Positions 7,450-15,697 of a stretch of DNA of 20,855 nt are shown one piece after another (position 1 is the first letter of the stretch; each line of letters opens with the position of its first letter). This stretch comes from Dehalococcoidales bacterium (GTDB taxonomy: Bacteria; Chloroflexota; Dehalococcoidia; Dehalococcoidales; UBA2162): contig JAENIS010000028.1 in assembly GCA_016844285.1 (NCBI GenBank), positions 1-20,855 of the forward strand. The letters run 5' to 3'. Below the pieces are notes generated by a model. That model made no database searches, had not been told where the DNA came from, and saw only the letters and a list, made by a program, of their open reading frames with translations. A program made the position numbers and the translations under genes.

Positions 7450-7495
7450 AATGAAGGTAAAGGTAAGACCATCAAAGGCAGCCGCATCAGGTGAT

Positions 7496-7723
7496 ATGAA
7501 CAAGGTTGAAATCTACCGCGGGTGGTGCAAGAAGTGTGGTATATGCGTTGCCTTCTGTCCCCGAGGGGTTCTTGATACTGACGAATCGTCTTATCCCATT
7601 GTAAAAGTGCCCGAAAAATGTAACGGGTGCCAATTATGCGAAATGAGATGTCCTGATTTTGCCATAGTTATGTCTAAAGATGAAGAAAGCTACGCCGGAA
7701 AAGGTTCTGCTTCAGGGCAATGA
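7496..7723 (+). CDS. korD: 2-oxoacid:ferredoxin oxidoreductase delta (ferredoxin) subunit
   Basis: The 75-residue protein carries two [4Fe-4S] motifs, CKKCGICVAFCP and CNGCQLCEMRCP, and the KVEIYRGWCKKCG opening typical of the small ferredoxin subunit of 2-oxoglutarate-type ferredoxin oxidoreductases. It would pass electrons from the TPP-containing core to free ferredoxin in the cytoplasm. An in-frame ATG at 7445 would add 17 residues. The start at 7496 was preferred because AGGTGAT directly precedes it and the predicted transcript begins near 7456. It is first in the kor operon and overlaps korA by 44 bases. Confidence 0.88.
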   Translation: MNKVEIYRGWCKKCGICVAFCPRGVLDTDESSYPIVKVPEKCNGCQLCEMRCPDFAIVMSKDEESYAGKGSASGQ

Positions 7724-8825
7724 AGCCTGTGTGAAAGGCGCTCTCATGGCCGGGTGCCGCTTTTTTGCCGGATACCCGATTACCCCAGCAACAGATATCA
7801 TGGAAGTCATGGCGCGGGAGATGCCTCGTGCCGGCGGGGTTTTCATCCAAATGGAAGACGAGATTTCCAGTCTGGGTGCCGTCATCGGTGCCTCGTTGGC
7901 CGGACGGAAGAGCCTGACGGCTACCAGTGGGCCGGGATTCTCACTGATGCAGGAACATATCGGTTTTGCCGCCATGACTGAGGTTCCCTGCGTCATCATC
8001 GATGCGATGCGTGCCGGTCCGAGTACCGGTCTTCCCACTCAGGCAGCACAGGGTGATGTCATGCAGGCGCGCTGGGGAACTCACGGCGACCATCCTATTA
8101 TCGCCCTGGCTCCATCTTCAGTTTATGAGTGCTACGAACTTACTATTCAGGCGTTTAACCTCTCGGAAAGATACCGTAGCCCTGTTATCGTACTTGTCGA
8201 TGAAGTAGTGGCCCATATGAGAGAAGGTGTACTCCTGCCAAAGGAGGGAGACATCGCTATTGAGGAGCGAGCACGACCAACCGTTCCCCCCGAATGGTAT
8301 ATACCCTACGGTGACCCGGGGACGGGTGTGCCACTGATGTCTGCCTTTGGCGATGGCTATCGCTATCACGTGACAGGCCTTGCCCATGATGTGCGGGGCT
8401 ATCCCACCACCCGGGCGGATGAGGTCGACCCTTTGATTCGACGGCTTTTCTCAAAGATATCAAGGGATTTCGAGCGTCTGCAATGGTTCGACTCTTATCA
8501 TACCGATGATGCCCTGGTAACAGTAATCGCCTACGGCTGCGTTGCCCGTGCTAGCCTGCAGGCGGTAAATCAGGCTCGCCAGAGCGGTCTTAAAGTTGGA
8601 CTTGTCAAGCTTAAGCTTATCTGGCCATTCATGCGCCTTACGGTAAGTCAAATCCTGGATAAATCTCAAAAAGTGCTGGTGCCCGAGTTGAACATGGGCC
8701 AGATTTCTCGTGAGGTGAAAAGAGTCAGTCAGGGCAAATGTGAAGTGGCCACCTTAAACAAAGTAGATGGTACCCCGCTCACTCCTGACGAGATATTGAA
8801 GAAGCTGAAGGAGATATACCCTTGA
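7680..8825 (+). CDS. korA: 2-oxoacid:ferredoxin oxidoreductase alpha subunit, 2-oxoglutarate type
   Basis: This 381-residue alpha subunit reversibly converts a 2-oxoacid plus CoA to acyl-CoA, CO2 and reduced ferredoxin, together with the beta subunit. Diagnostic stretches are GYPITPATDI (31-40), MEDEISS (58-64, holding the Glu expected to activate the TPP), TSGPGFSLMQE (82-92), and GPSTGLPTQ (113-121), followed by the transketolase C-terminal-like domain, whose end reads VDGTPLTPDEIL. The separate delta, alpha, beta and gamma genes in this order match KorDABC/OorDABC and favour 2-oxoglutarate, but related 2-oxoacids cannot be excluded. There is no strong ribosome site, which fits translational coupling to korD. 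The stop codon overlaps the korB start as TTGA. Confidence 0.92.
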   Translation: MKKATPEKVLLQGNEACVKGALMAGCRFFAGYPITPATDIMEVMAREMPRAGGVFIQMEDEISSLGAVIGASLAGRKSLTATSGPGFSLMQEHIGFAAMTEVPCVIIDAMRAGPSTGLPTQAAQGDVMQARWGTHGDHPIIALAPSSVYECYELTIQAFNLSERYRSPVIVLVDEVVAHMREGVLLPKEGDIAIEERARPTVPPEWYIPYGDPGTGVPLMSAFGDGYRYHVTGLAHDVRGYPTTRADEVDPLIRRLFSKISRDFERLQWFDSYHTDDALVTVIAYGCVARASLQAVNQARQSGLKVGLVKLKLIWPFMRLTVSQILDKSQKVLVPELNMGQISREVKRVSQGKCEVATLNKVDGTPLTPDEILKKLKEIYP

Positions 8826-9649
8826 AGGAAACCGAGCATCTCATCCATAAATATCTCCGTTCCACCAAGAAGTTCCCGCATATCTGGTGTGGTGGCTGTG
8901 GTATCGGCATCTTCATGAATGCCCTTATCCGGGTTATTGACGGGACAGGATACAGTAAGGATGACATCGTTATCGTCTCCGGTATTGGCTGTTCTGGCCG
9001 GCTCCCGGTCTATGTTGACTTCAATACTTTGCATACTACCCATGGCCGGGCACTGACCTTCGCCACCGGGATAAAACTGGCGAAACCGAGTCTTAAGGTA
9101 ATTGTGGTCATGGGTGACGGTGATGCCGCTGCGATTGGTGGTAACCACCTGATTCATGCTGCCCGGCGCAATGTAGAGATTACCAGTTTCATCATCAACA
9201 ATCAGGTCTATGGCATGACTGGAGGACAAATTTCACCCACCACTCCCTACGGGGCAACTACGGTCACCTCCCCGTATGGAAATCTTGAGCCTGCCTTTGA
9301 TATTTGCCGGCTGACTGAGGCCGCCGGAGCCGCCTTTGTTGGCCGCTCGACGGTCTTCCATACCGGTCTTCTTGACCGGCTAATCGGCCAGGCTCTTAAT
9401 AAAAAGGGATTCTCAATGGTCGAAGTTATCGCTCAATGCGTCATCTTCGGCGGGCGCTGGCTGGGCATGGATTCGGCCGTCAGAATGATGAACTGGCAAA
9501 AGGAGAACTCCGTTACCGTCGAGAAGGCAAAGGGACTTAGCGAAGCCGAGCTTGAAGGGAAGCTCGTCATTGGTGTTCTCGCCGACCGTGAGCGTCCAAC
9601 CTACAATGAAGAATACAGAAAGCTTCTCACCGAAAAACTCAAGGTGTGA
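8822..9649 (+). CDS. korB: 2-oxoacid:ferredoxin oxidoreductase beta subunit, TPP-binding
   Basis: The 275-residue beta subunit binds TPP and an [4Fe-4S] cluster. The TPP/Mg motif is GDGDAAAIGGNHLIHAARRN (98-117) with NNQVYGMTGGQ (126-136) completing the site. Cluster ligands fit Cys23 and Cys26 (CGGCG), Cys57 (GIGCSGR) and Cys207 (AQCVIF). Later GSAV-like DSAVRMMNWQKE resembles 2-oxoglutarate-type enzymes. The start is TTG, overlapping the korA stop by four bases. The choice is backed by the near-perfect GAAGGAG ribosome site eight to nine bases upstream. It overlaps korC by 44 bases. Confidence 0.93.
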   Translation: MKETEHLIHKYLRSTKKFPHIWCGGCGIGIFMNALIRVIDGTGYSKDDIVIVSGIGCSGRLPVYVDFNTLHTTHGRALTFATGIKLAKPSLKVIVVMGDGDAAAIGGNHLIHAARRNVEITSFIINNQVYGMTGGQISPTTPYGATTVTSPYGNLEPAFDICRLTEAAGAAFVGRSTVFHTGLLDRLIGQALNKKGFSMVEVIAQCVIFGGRWLGMDSAVRMMNWQKENSVTVEKAKGLSEAELEGKLVIGVLADRERPTYNEEYRKLLTEKLKV

Positions 9650-10205
9650 AATCAGGGTGGCTGGCCTGGGCGGGCAGGGCATCGTTCTTGCCGGCATAAT
9701 TCTGGCTGAGGCGGCCATGCTGGATGGTTACTTTGTTGCCCAGAGCCAGACCTACGGGGCAGAAACAAGAGGTGGGATTGCCGTCTCGGATGTTATTCTA
9801 AGTAACGTAGAGATTGATTATCCGCGGGCTTCAAAGCTGGATATTCTGACTACCCTGACCCAGGAGGCCGGCAATCTGCACCTTGCTGCCCTGAAACCGG
9901 AGGGCGTGGCCATTGTCGATGCGGAGGCAGTACATGGCCTCCTCTGGACAAGAGTGGCCAGCTTACACTTGCAGCAAATCGCCAGCGAAGCCGGCGAGGC
10001 AAGGGCAATCAATATGGCCGCTCTGGGTGCAATAGCTGCTTTCTGCCCTCTTCTCTCACCAGATTCTCTGGTCAAAGCCATCACCAAAAGACTGCCCCCG
10101 GCTAGATTGGCGGCCAATCTCCTCGCCTTCCACAATGCCTTGAAACTAGCCAATAAGATAAGGAAAAACCTTGAGCCGGTAAAGACTGAGGAGTCTGAGG
10201 TTTAA
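9606..10205 (+). CDS. korC: 2-oxoacid:ferredoxin oxidoreductase gamma subunit
   Basis: About 199 residues in the chosen form. The GLGGQGIVLAG stretch near the N-terminus and QSQTYGAETRGG are the signature of the gamma domain of 2-oxoacid:ferredoxin oxidoreductases, which binds CoA in related enzymes. The frame is open further upstream to a TTG at 9552. The ATG at 9606 gives the usual family length but has no clear ribosome site, so the start is uncertain and translation probably depends on coupling with korB. It is the last gene of the kor operon and converges on nrpR, with a hairpin repeat in the 125 bases between them. Confidence 0.88.
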   Translation: MKNTESFSPKNSRCEIRVAGLGGQGIVLAGIILAEAAMLDGYFVAQSQTYGAETRGGIAVSDVILSNVEIDYPRASKLDILTTLTQEAGNLHLAALKPEGVAIVDAEAVHGLLWTRVASLHLQQIASEAGEARAINMAALGAIAAFCPLLSPDSLVKAITKRLPPARLAANLLAFHNALKLANKIRKNLEPVKTEESEV

Positions 10206-10250
10206 CATGGTTATGGGTGTCTCATAATAGCCTGTATACGTTCAATAACT

Positions 10251-10328
10251 GTCATTCCAGCGTAGGCTGGAATCCAGGGACAGGGTGGTATCTGGATTCT
10301 GGCCTTCGCCAGAATGACATGCTTCTAT
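10251..10328. repeat. Interspersed inverted repeat, copy A (GTCATTC...GAATGAC)
   Basis: A 68-base element bounded by GTCATTC and GAATGAC contains two hairpins, ATTCCAGC/GCTGGAAT and ATTCTGGC/GCCAGAAT, with CCAG...CTGG between them. The similarity to copy B at 13215-13292 continues ten bases past the right end. By eye the two copies differ at four of 78 positions, all in the central segment. It sits between the convergent korC and nrpR genes and may serve as a two-way terminator. The design recalls short dispersed ATTCCC/GGGAAT-type repeats of other bacteria. Confidence 0.85.
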
Positions 10329-10330
10329 AT

Positions 10331-11323
10331 CTAGAGCCGTCCAAAACTCACCAGCTTTTCAAAATCAATCAGTCCGCTTTCGGCGATACACTCCACCTCG
10401 ATGCCGGCCTCAACTGCGGCCGCTACCGGGTTCAAGCCACCAAGTAAGACCATACCAATGCGATTCAGCCCCACAGTGACCTGACAGATTGGCTCACTGG
10501 TATTCCCCAAGATGTAGACACCGTTAATCCCGGCTTCCTTCATCTGGATAATTTTATCCTCGACGATGCCTCTCGCTGGCGCCGGTATTTCACGAAAATT
10601 TGCCAGTATCTTGCCATTACCGGCGCGGACGACTTCGCTGACACTGGTCATTCTGGCGCGAACATATTGTTCAGACGGGTCGAGAGAGGTGCCATTGTAG
10701 TTAATGATGGCGACAAAGCGCCTCGGCTTACTTTCTCGCACCTCAAGAACCCCGCCAAACCTGGACTCGATAGGAACCCCGGCTTTAAGGAGTACCCCGT
10801 TTACGGTGACACTGCAAACCGTGGCCAGTCCCATCTTGCCGTTGGGCACCACCACTGAGCCCAGCTTCTCCCCCTCAGTCGCTGTTGCCACCAGGTCGCT
10901 GACACAAATTCCGGCCTTAAAGACGTCCTTCATCGCCAGCAGCATCTTAGCAAATTTCTCTTTGTCAATAAGCGAGGTATTGATTGGAATCAGCCCGCTG
11001 CGTTTCTGTGGGTCAAAGGTGGTGCGGAAGGCTAGAAGCTCCAGTTTTTCATGGATGAAACCGATTTGCTCCGATGCCAGAGCCATCTTGAGTTCCTCAA
11101 GCCCGCGTGGCGTGAGCATCCGGCCATCATGACCCAGCGGCTGAGTATAGCCCCGCTCATCAGCGATTCGCAGGTGATATCTCACCGCCCGCTCGCTCAG
11201 GAAAACACCATGCCGCTCAAGCTCGCGGGCAATCGTAATTGAACCCAGAGGCTCAGAGGATTCACTCAGCACCTTGAGGATGGCATTTGCCTTTATCTCG
11301 GTATCGGAATTGCTTTGTACCAT
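10331..11323 (-). CDS. nrpR: NrpR-family (DUF128) transcriptional regulator, single effector domain
   Basis: This 330-residue protein has an N-terminal winged helix (about 10-75, with SERAVRYHLRIADERG as the recognition region and HDGRMLTPRGLEEL as the wing). A single NrpR effector domain follows (about 85-325), with NFREIPAPAR (242-251) and VGLNRIGMVLLGGLNPVAAAVEAGI (284-308). In methanogens NrpR represses nitrogen-assimilation genes and is released by 2-oxoglutarate. The Methanococcus protein is larger and has two effector domains, so this is the shorter form. It follows nadE by 17 bases on the same strand and has an AGAGGG ribosome site, so it is probably co-transcribed with nadE. The neighbouring kor and glutamate synthase operons make and use 2-oxoglutarate. 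Ligand and targets are inferred from the family only. Confidence 0.88.
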   Translation of the reverse strand: MVQSNSDTEIKANAILKVLSESSEPLGSITIARELERHGVFLSERAVRYHLRIADERGYTQPLGHDGRMLTPRGLEELKMALASEQIGFIHEKLELLAFRTTFDPQKRSGLIPINTSLIDKEKFAKMLLAMKDVFKAGICVSDLVATATEGEKLGSVVVPNGKMGLATVCSVTVNGVLLKAGVPIESRFGGVLEVRESKPRRFVAIINYNGTSLDPSEQYVRARMTSVSEVVRAGNGKILANFREIPAPARGIVEDKIIQMKEAGINGVYILGNTSEPICQVTVGLNRIGMVLLGGLNPVAAAVEAGIEVECIAESGLIDFEKLVSFGRL

Positions 11324-11340
11324 ACGCCCTCTGGCTATTT

Positions 11341-13071
11341 CTAGCCACGGAAACGGTTGGTAATCGGTAACCTCCGGTCGCGACCGAAGGCTCTTGATGT
11401 TATTTTAACCCCCGGTGGTGACTGGCGGCGCTTGTACTCGCTGGTGTCGACCAGCCGGGCGGCGCGTTTGACTAGCTCTTCATCGATGCCGGTAGCCACA
11501 ATTTGCTCGACGCTCTTATCTTCCTCCACATAGGCGGTCACAATCGCATCGAGCAATTCATAAGGTGGCAGACTGTCACTATCTTGCTGGTTGGGTCTTA
11601 GCTCAGCCGAAGGGGGCTTTTCCAGCACTGTCTCCGGCATTAGGTCGTAACCGGCCAGTGAGTTCCGGTATTTGGCGACCTGATAGACCATCGTTTTCGG
11701 CACGTCTTTGATGACCGCAAAACCACCAGCCATATCGCCGTATAAAGTTGTGTAGCCGGTAGCCATCTCACTCTTGTTGCCGGTGGTGAGAACCAGCCAT
11801 CCGAACTTATTGGATAGGGCCATGAGGAGAGTTCCCCGAACGCGGGCCTGGATATTCTCTTCAGCGACATCGGGCTTGGTGCCGCTAAAGACTTCGGCCA
11901 ATGTTTCCAGGTAAGCTTGAAATGCCTTCTCGATAGAAATGGTTAAGAGCTTGATGCCCAGGTTCTGAGCCAGAAGCTTAGCATCGGAGATACTGCCAGG
12001 GGAAGAGTATCGTGAAGGCATGGCCACGCCAACCACGTTGGCACTCCCCAGGGCATCCACGGCGATAGTCGCCACCAAACTGGAATCAATTCCGCCCGAA
12101 AGCCCGATAACTACCTTCTTAATACCATTCTTCAGGATGTAATCTTTTGTGCCCAGCACCAGGGCATGATAGACTTCATCAACCAGACCATGCACCTCAA
12201 GTTGCCTTGTTGGTAACGCTGGTTTAGGAGCGGTTGATGGTGTGGTAGAGATGGTTACTTTACTGCTCTGCCACCGCTTTGTTTCCGGAAGGGGTGCTTT
12301 CCGCCATCTCGGGTCGTGAAGACGGGTGCGAAAGACGGATTCAACATCAAGGTCAGCCACCACCAGGTCTTCTTCAAACTGTTTGCCCCGGGCAATTAGC
12401 TGTCCTTTCTCATCAAAAACCATGCTATTGCCATCAAAGACCAGCTCATCCTGTCCGCCCACCAGGTTGTTGTAAGCAATAATCGCGGTATTATCCGAGG
12501 CGCGGGCGGCCAGCATCCTCTCCCGGTAGTTACCCTTACCGAAGTGATAGGGTGAGGAGCTGATATTGATAATGACCTCAGCGCCGGAACTAGCTTGAAC
12601 CGTGGTTGGTCCGGCTTCATACCAGATATCCTCACAGATATTGATGCCGATGCCGACGCCGGCAATGCTATATACCGGGCACTCATCACCGGCGCGGAAG
12701 TAGCGGTTCTCATCGAAGACACCATAGTTGGGCAGGTATATCTTATGATAGACGCCAACGAGCTTGCCTTCATGAATCACGGCGGCGGCATTATAGATGT
12801 CATCCTTGGCATCGACAAAGCCAACGATAATAGTAAGCCCTGAAGAGGCATCAATCACCTTTTGTAGCGACTTCAGGTTTTCCTCGATGAACTGAGGTTT
12901 AAAGAGGAGGTCCTCCGGCGGGTAGCCACAAATGGCAAGCTCAGGAAAAGTAAGCAGGTCAATACCGAGACCTCTGGCATGGGGGATAGTTTCCAGAATT
13001 TTCCGCGTGTTGCCGGGAAAATCACCCACGGTCATATTGAGTTGAGCCAGACCAATTCGCAGTCGACGCAT
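11341..13071 (-). CDS. nadE: Glutamine-dependent NAD+ synthetase
   Basis: The 576-residue enzyme amidates nicotinic acid adenine dinucleotide to NAD+ using ATP and glutamine. The N-terminal nitrilase-type glutaminase domain (about 3-265) shows the triad Glu44 (FPELAICGY), Lys110 ([10 protein letters not shown]) and Cys146 ([10 protein letters not shown]). The C-terminal synthetase domain (about 290-570) has the ATP pyrophosphatase loop SGGIDSS (325-331), the [12 protein letters not shown] stretch and KPPSAELRP. All key residues are present and the length is normal. The ribosome site GAGG stands seven bases before the ATG. It is the first gene of a short unit with nrpR and lies 353 bases downstream of the glutamate synthase operon on the same strand, so read-through is possible. 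Confidence 0.95.
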   Translation of the reverse strand: MRRLRIGLAQLNMTVGDFPGNTRKILETIPHARGLGIDLLTFPELAICGYPPEDLLFKPQFIEENLKSLQKVIDASSGLTIIVGFVDAKDDIYNAAAVIHEGKLVGVYHKIYLPNYGVFDENRYFRAGDECPVYSIAGVGIGINICEDIWYEAGPTTVQASSGAEVIINISSSPYHFGKGNYRERMLAARASDNTAIIAYNNLVGGQDELVFDGNSMVFDEKGQLIARGKQFEEDLVVADLDVESVFRTRLHDPRWRKAPLPETKRWQSSKVTISTTPSTAPKPALPTRQLEVHGLVDEVYHALVLGTKDYILKNGIKKVVIGLSGGIDSSLVATIAVDALGSANVVGVAMPSRYSSPGSISDAKLLAQNLGIKLLTISIEKAFQAYLETLAEVFSGTKPDVAEENIQARVRGTLLMALSNKFGWLVLTTGNKSEMATGYTTLYGDMAGGFAVIKDVPKTMVYQVAKYRNSLAGYDLMPETVLEKPPSAELRPNQQDSDSLPPYELLDAIVTAYVEEDKSVEQIVATGIDEELVKRAARLVDTSEYKRRQSPPGVKITSRAFGRDRRLPITNRFRG

Positions 13072-13100
13072 CGCCAGTCCTCAGGGAATCCCTCACCTAC

Positions 13101-13129
13101 ATTCTAGCAGTCTTCGCCAGACTTGGCTA
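13101..13129 (-). promoter_or_regulatory. Weak candidate promoter of nadE-nrpR, covered by an imperfect inverted repeat
   Basis: On the minus strand TAGCCA (13129-13124) and TAGAAT (13106-13101) are 17 bases apart, and the ATG follows about 30 bases after the -10. The same stretch forms an imperfect inverted repeat (13104-13130: CTAGCAGTCT facing AGACT-TG-GCTAG). The repeat could be an operator, or simply the reason the region looks promoter-like. Confidence 0.3.
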
Positions 13130-13214
13130 GTGTCCCGTCTGGTCAATTACTGAACCAATGACTGCTTCAGCACGCATTACCATTTACGGGCGACCTCATC
13201 CCCTTGCTCCCACC

Positions 13215-13292
13215 GTCATTCCAGCGTAGGCTGGAATCCAGGGGTAGTGTGGTTTCTGGATTCTGGCCTTCGCCAGAATGACATGCTTCTAT
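13215..13292. repeat. Interspersed inverted repeat, copy B (GTCATTC...GAATGAC)
   Basis: This is the second copy of the element at 10251-10328, in the same orientation, with the same two hairpins and the same ten extra bases (ATGCTTCTAT) after the right inverted end. It lies in the 353-base gap between the last glutamate synthase gene and nadE. No transposase or clear target duplication is visible. The rest of that gap holds a weak nadE promoter and the hairpin at 13349-13371, and no gene. Confidence 0.85.
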
Positions 13293-13348
13293 TTGAATAG
13301 CGTCACCCATGTCATGAGTCCATTCTATCAATGAGACTATCACTAATT

Positions 13349-13371
13349 CCCCCTTCCCATCGGGAAGGGGG
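13349..13371 (-). terminator. Strong GC-rich hairpin after the glutamate synthase operon
   Basis: CCCCCTTCCC-ATC-GGGAAGGGGG forms a perfect 10-base-pair stem with a three-base loop, 54 bases past the stop of the last operon gene. There is no T-tract on the minus strand, so an intrinsic terminator is not proven. The flanking GGGGGTCAAGGGGATGGGTA resembles the segment at 4849-4868, tying it to the dispersed hairpin-repeat family. Confidence 0.4.
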
Positions 13372-13424
13372 TCAAGGGGATGGGTATTCGACTGAATCTT
13401 GTGCTTTGCCTTTCCGGTGTTATC

Positions 13425-14186
13425 TTAGTAGGCATAAAGGCGACCGTAAGGTCGAAGCCAGCGCGGGAAAAGCTTGATAAATTTTGACTTTAGTATCTCC
13501 TCAGCGTCATAGCTAAAGTGAGTGGCAAACTCGCCAACGAACTTACGGAGAGTCTGACAATCCTGCTCGTCTAATTCAGCGACCCCCACCTCCTTACCCA
13601 ACTGGTATTCTTCAACACTCCCTCTCAGATAGATGACACCGCCGTGCATGCCCGTACCAATATATTTAGCCTTATGATGCTGCTTGTCGCCTAAATTGAG
13701 GCCAAGCAGAATCAGTATACCACCAGCCATGTACTCACCGAGAAAGTCCTGAGCGGTACCACCAATGACCACCACCGGCTTCTTAGCCTCGTATTCCTTC
13801 ATATGGATAGCAACACGGTAACCCACATCTTCCCGCACAAAAATTTTACCGCCCCGGGCCGACAGCCCAAGAGTATCCCCGGCATGCCCGTGAATAATTA
13901 TCTCCCCCTCGTTCATGGTATTCCCGCAGCCATCCTGGGCATTACCGTGCACAATAATTCTTGGCCCGTTCATAAAGGCGCCCAGGTCATTACCCGGCGT
14001 GCCAAAGATTTCAATCTCGACTGGTTTATCCAGGTCAGTACCGATATACCTTTGCCCACAGACATTATGGAGCTCAATCTTGTTGACCCCATCGGCAACC
14101 AGTTCTCTCAGTCTGGCGTTGAGGTCCTTGTAGAAAATACCACTGGCATCTATTTTGACGCTCTGATTAGCCATTACCTGTATCAT
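13425..14186 (-). CDS. Glutamate synthase GXGXG (GltB C-terminal-like) subunit
   Basis: This 253-residue protein corresponds to the C-terminal beta-helix of the large subunit of glutamate synthase, encoded separately as in archaeal-type enzymes. Repeated glycine turns run from about residue 40 to 190: FGTPGNDLGAFMNG, GNAQDGCGNTMNEG, GHAGDTLGLSARGG, GGTAQDFLGEYMAGG and GTGMHGGVIYLRG. The domain has a structural role, spacing the glutaminase and synthase sites. The start could be the ATG at 14186, one base after the upstream stop, or the ATG four codons on, which has AGG three bases before it. It is the last gene of the seven-gene operon. A similar fold occurs in formylmethanofuran dehydrogenase subunit C, but the partner genes decide for glutamate synthase. 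Confidence 0.9.
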   Translation of the reverse strand: MIQVMANQSVKIDASGIFYKDLNARLRELVADGVNKIELHNVCGQRYIGTDLDKPVEIEIFGTPGNDLGAFMNGPRIIVHGNAQDGCGNTMNEGEIIIHGHAGDTLGLSARGGKIFVREDVGYRVAIHMKEYEAKKPVVVIGGTAQDFLGEYMAGGILILLGLNLGDKQHHKAKYIGTGMHGGVIYLRGSVEEYQLGKEVGVAELDEQDCQTLRKFVGEFATHFSYDAEEILKSKFIKLFPRWLRPYGRLYAY

Positions 14187-14187
14187 T

Positions 14188-15693
14188 TTAATTCCCCGCC
14201 ATGCTTATTCCCAGAATCTCAAGCTCGGTATCGCTAAGTCCAATACCTCTCAGGTGCAGACGATTACCGCGGAGACTCTCCACGGCATTTACTCCCAACC
14301 CACCCAGTATATCTTTAAGCTCCAGGCTCCACCCACGAATGAGGTTAACCAGCCGCTGGGCACCAATATCGGGATTAATTCGCTTGGTTAGAGACAGGTC
14401 ACTGGTACAAATACCCCAGGCACACTTGCCGGTATGGCACTGCTGGCAGACAGTACAACCCAGGGCGACCAGAGCGGCTGTCCCGATATTGACCGCATCC
14501 GCACCGAGGGCGATGGCTTTAGCCACGTCACCACTATTCCTGATGCCACCCGAAATCACGAGTGAGGCCTGGTTACGGATACCTTCCTGCCTCAGGCGGC
14601 TATCCACCGAAGCCAGAGCCAGTTCAATCGGGATACCGACATTATCACGAATAATCTTGGGGGCAGCACCCGTCGAGCCCCTGATGCCATCAAGAACAAT
14701 AATATCCGCCCCCGCCCGCACCATACCACTGGCAATAGCCGCAGCATTATGCACCGCGGCAATCTTCACCGAGATGGGCTTGGTGTAGTTGGTCGCTTCT
14801 TTCAGGGCATAGATTAGCTGTGCCAGGTCTTCGATGGAGTAGATGTCGTGCTGAGGAGCGGGAGATAGGGCATCAGTCCCCTGTGGAATCATGCGGGTCC
14901 TGGCAACCTCGGCACTGACCTTCTCTCCGGGGAGATGTCCGCCAATGCCCGGTTTGGCTCCCTGGCCAATCTTTATCTCAACCACCCCGGCCACATGAAG
15001 ATAGTCAGGATGCACACCAAAACGTCCCGACGCCACCTGGACAATCGTATTCGGGCCATACTGGTATAGACTAGGGTGAAGGCCACCCTCACCAGTGTTC
15101 CACATGGTGCCTATTTCCGTCGCCGCCCGTGCCAGGGATTGATGTACATTGAGACTCACCGCGCCATAGGAAAGAGCACTGAACATGATTGGAACTGCCA
15201 GCTTGACCTGTGGCCCCAGTTTAGTCTTCAGGCTGACCCCATCGGAATCGAGTTCTACCCGGTCCGGTTTACGCCCGAGATAAGTAATCAGCTCCATCGG
15301 CTCACGTAGTGGGTCGATAGGAGGGTTGGTGACCTGGCTGGCATTGAGTACCATGTGGTCCCAGTAAATGCGATGGCTCTTGTCACTACCCATTCCAGTG
15401 AGAAGAACACCGCCGGTCTCAGCCTGCTTAAGGATGTCTTCAATAAACTCCGGACGCCAGTTATAGTTCTCCCGGTAGTCGAGAGGACTAGCCTTGATGT
15501 TCAGCGCCTGGGTGGGACAAAAAACGACGCAGCGATGGCAACCAACGCAGTTTTCGTAACGACTGCGCACCTCGTCGTCCACCGGGTCATAGCTGTGGAC
15601 ATCGAAACTGCACTGGTTAACACAAACCTTACAGCGGATGCAGCGCTCAGGGTCTCGCTCCACCAGAAACTTGGTTGGTAGATATGTCTTCAT
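14188..15693 (-). CDS. gltB: Archaeal-type glutamate synthase core (ferredoxin domain plus FMN/3Fe-4S synthase domain)
   Basis: The 501-residue catalytic subunit makes glutamate from 2-oxoglutarate and ammonia at an FMN site. An N-terminal two-cluster ferredoxin domain has Cys18/21/24/28 and Cys49/52/55/59. The synthase TIM barrel follows, with FSALSYGAVS (171-180), GEGGLHP (201-207), KIGQGAKPGIGGHLPG (241-256), DGIRGSTGAAP (335-345), SGGIRNSGDVAKA (381-393) and GTAALVALGC (404-413). The Cys-rich stretch CTVCQQCHTGKCAWGIC (413-429) should hold the 3Fe-4S cluster. The ammonia-producing and GXGXG domains are separate genes at 16467 and 13425. Start is supported by GGAG eight to nine bases before the ATG, embedded in the end of hisF. 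It is four bases downstream of hisF. Confidence 0.94.
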   Translation of the reverse strand: MKTYLPTKFLVERDPERCIRCKVCVNQCSFDVHSYDPVDDEVRSRYENCVGCHRCVVFCPTQALNIKASPLDYRENYNWRPEFIEDILKQAETGGVLLTGMGSDKSHRIYWDHMVLNASQVTNPPIDPLREPMELITYLGRKPDRVELDSDGVSLKTKLGPQVKLAVPIMFSALSYGAVSLNVHQSLARAATEIGTMWNTGEGGLHPSLYQYGPNTIVQVASGRFGVHPDYLHVAGVVEIKIGQGAKPGIGGHLPGEKVSAEVARTRMIPQGTDALSPAPQHDIYSIEDLAQLIYALKEATNYTKPISVKIAAVHNAAAIASGMVRAGADIIVLDGIRGSTGAAPKIIRDNVGIPIELALASVDSRLRQEGIRNQASLVISGGIRNSGDVAKAIALGADAVNIGTAALVALGCTVCQQCHTGKCAWGICTSDLSLTKRINPDIGAQRLVNLIRGWSLELKDILGGLGVNAVESLRGNRLHLRGIGLSDTELEILGISMAGN

Positions 15694-15697
15694 TGGT

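Noticed and set aside
7240..7450. fmdB-kor intergenic region as a methanogen-type NrpR operator site
   Set aside because: No GGAA-N6-TTCC was found. A shared GATTACCG octamer with the glutamate synthase leader is too short to mean much.
7445..7495. Upstream ATG for korD
   Set aside because: That ATG lies inside the predicted -10 hexamer, has no good ribosome site, and adds a basic extension lacking family similarity. It remains possible if another promoter is used.
10251..10328. Repeat as a CRISPR unit
   Set aside because: Only one copy at each site, internally palindromic, with no regularly spaced repeats or spacers.
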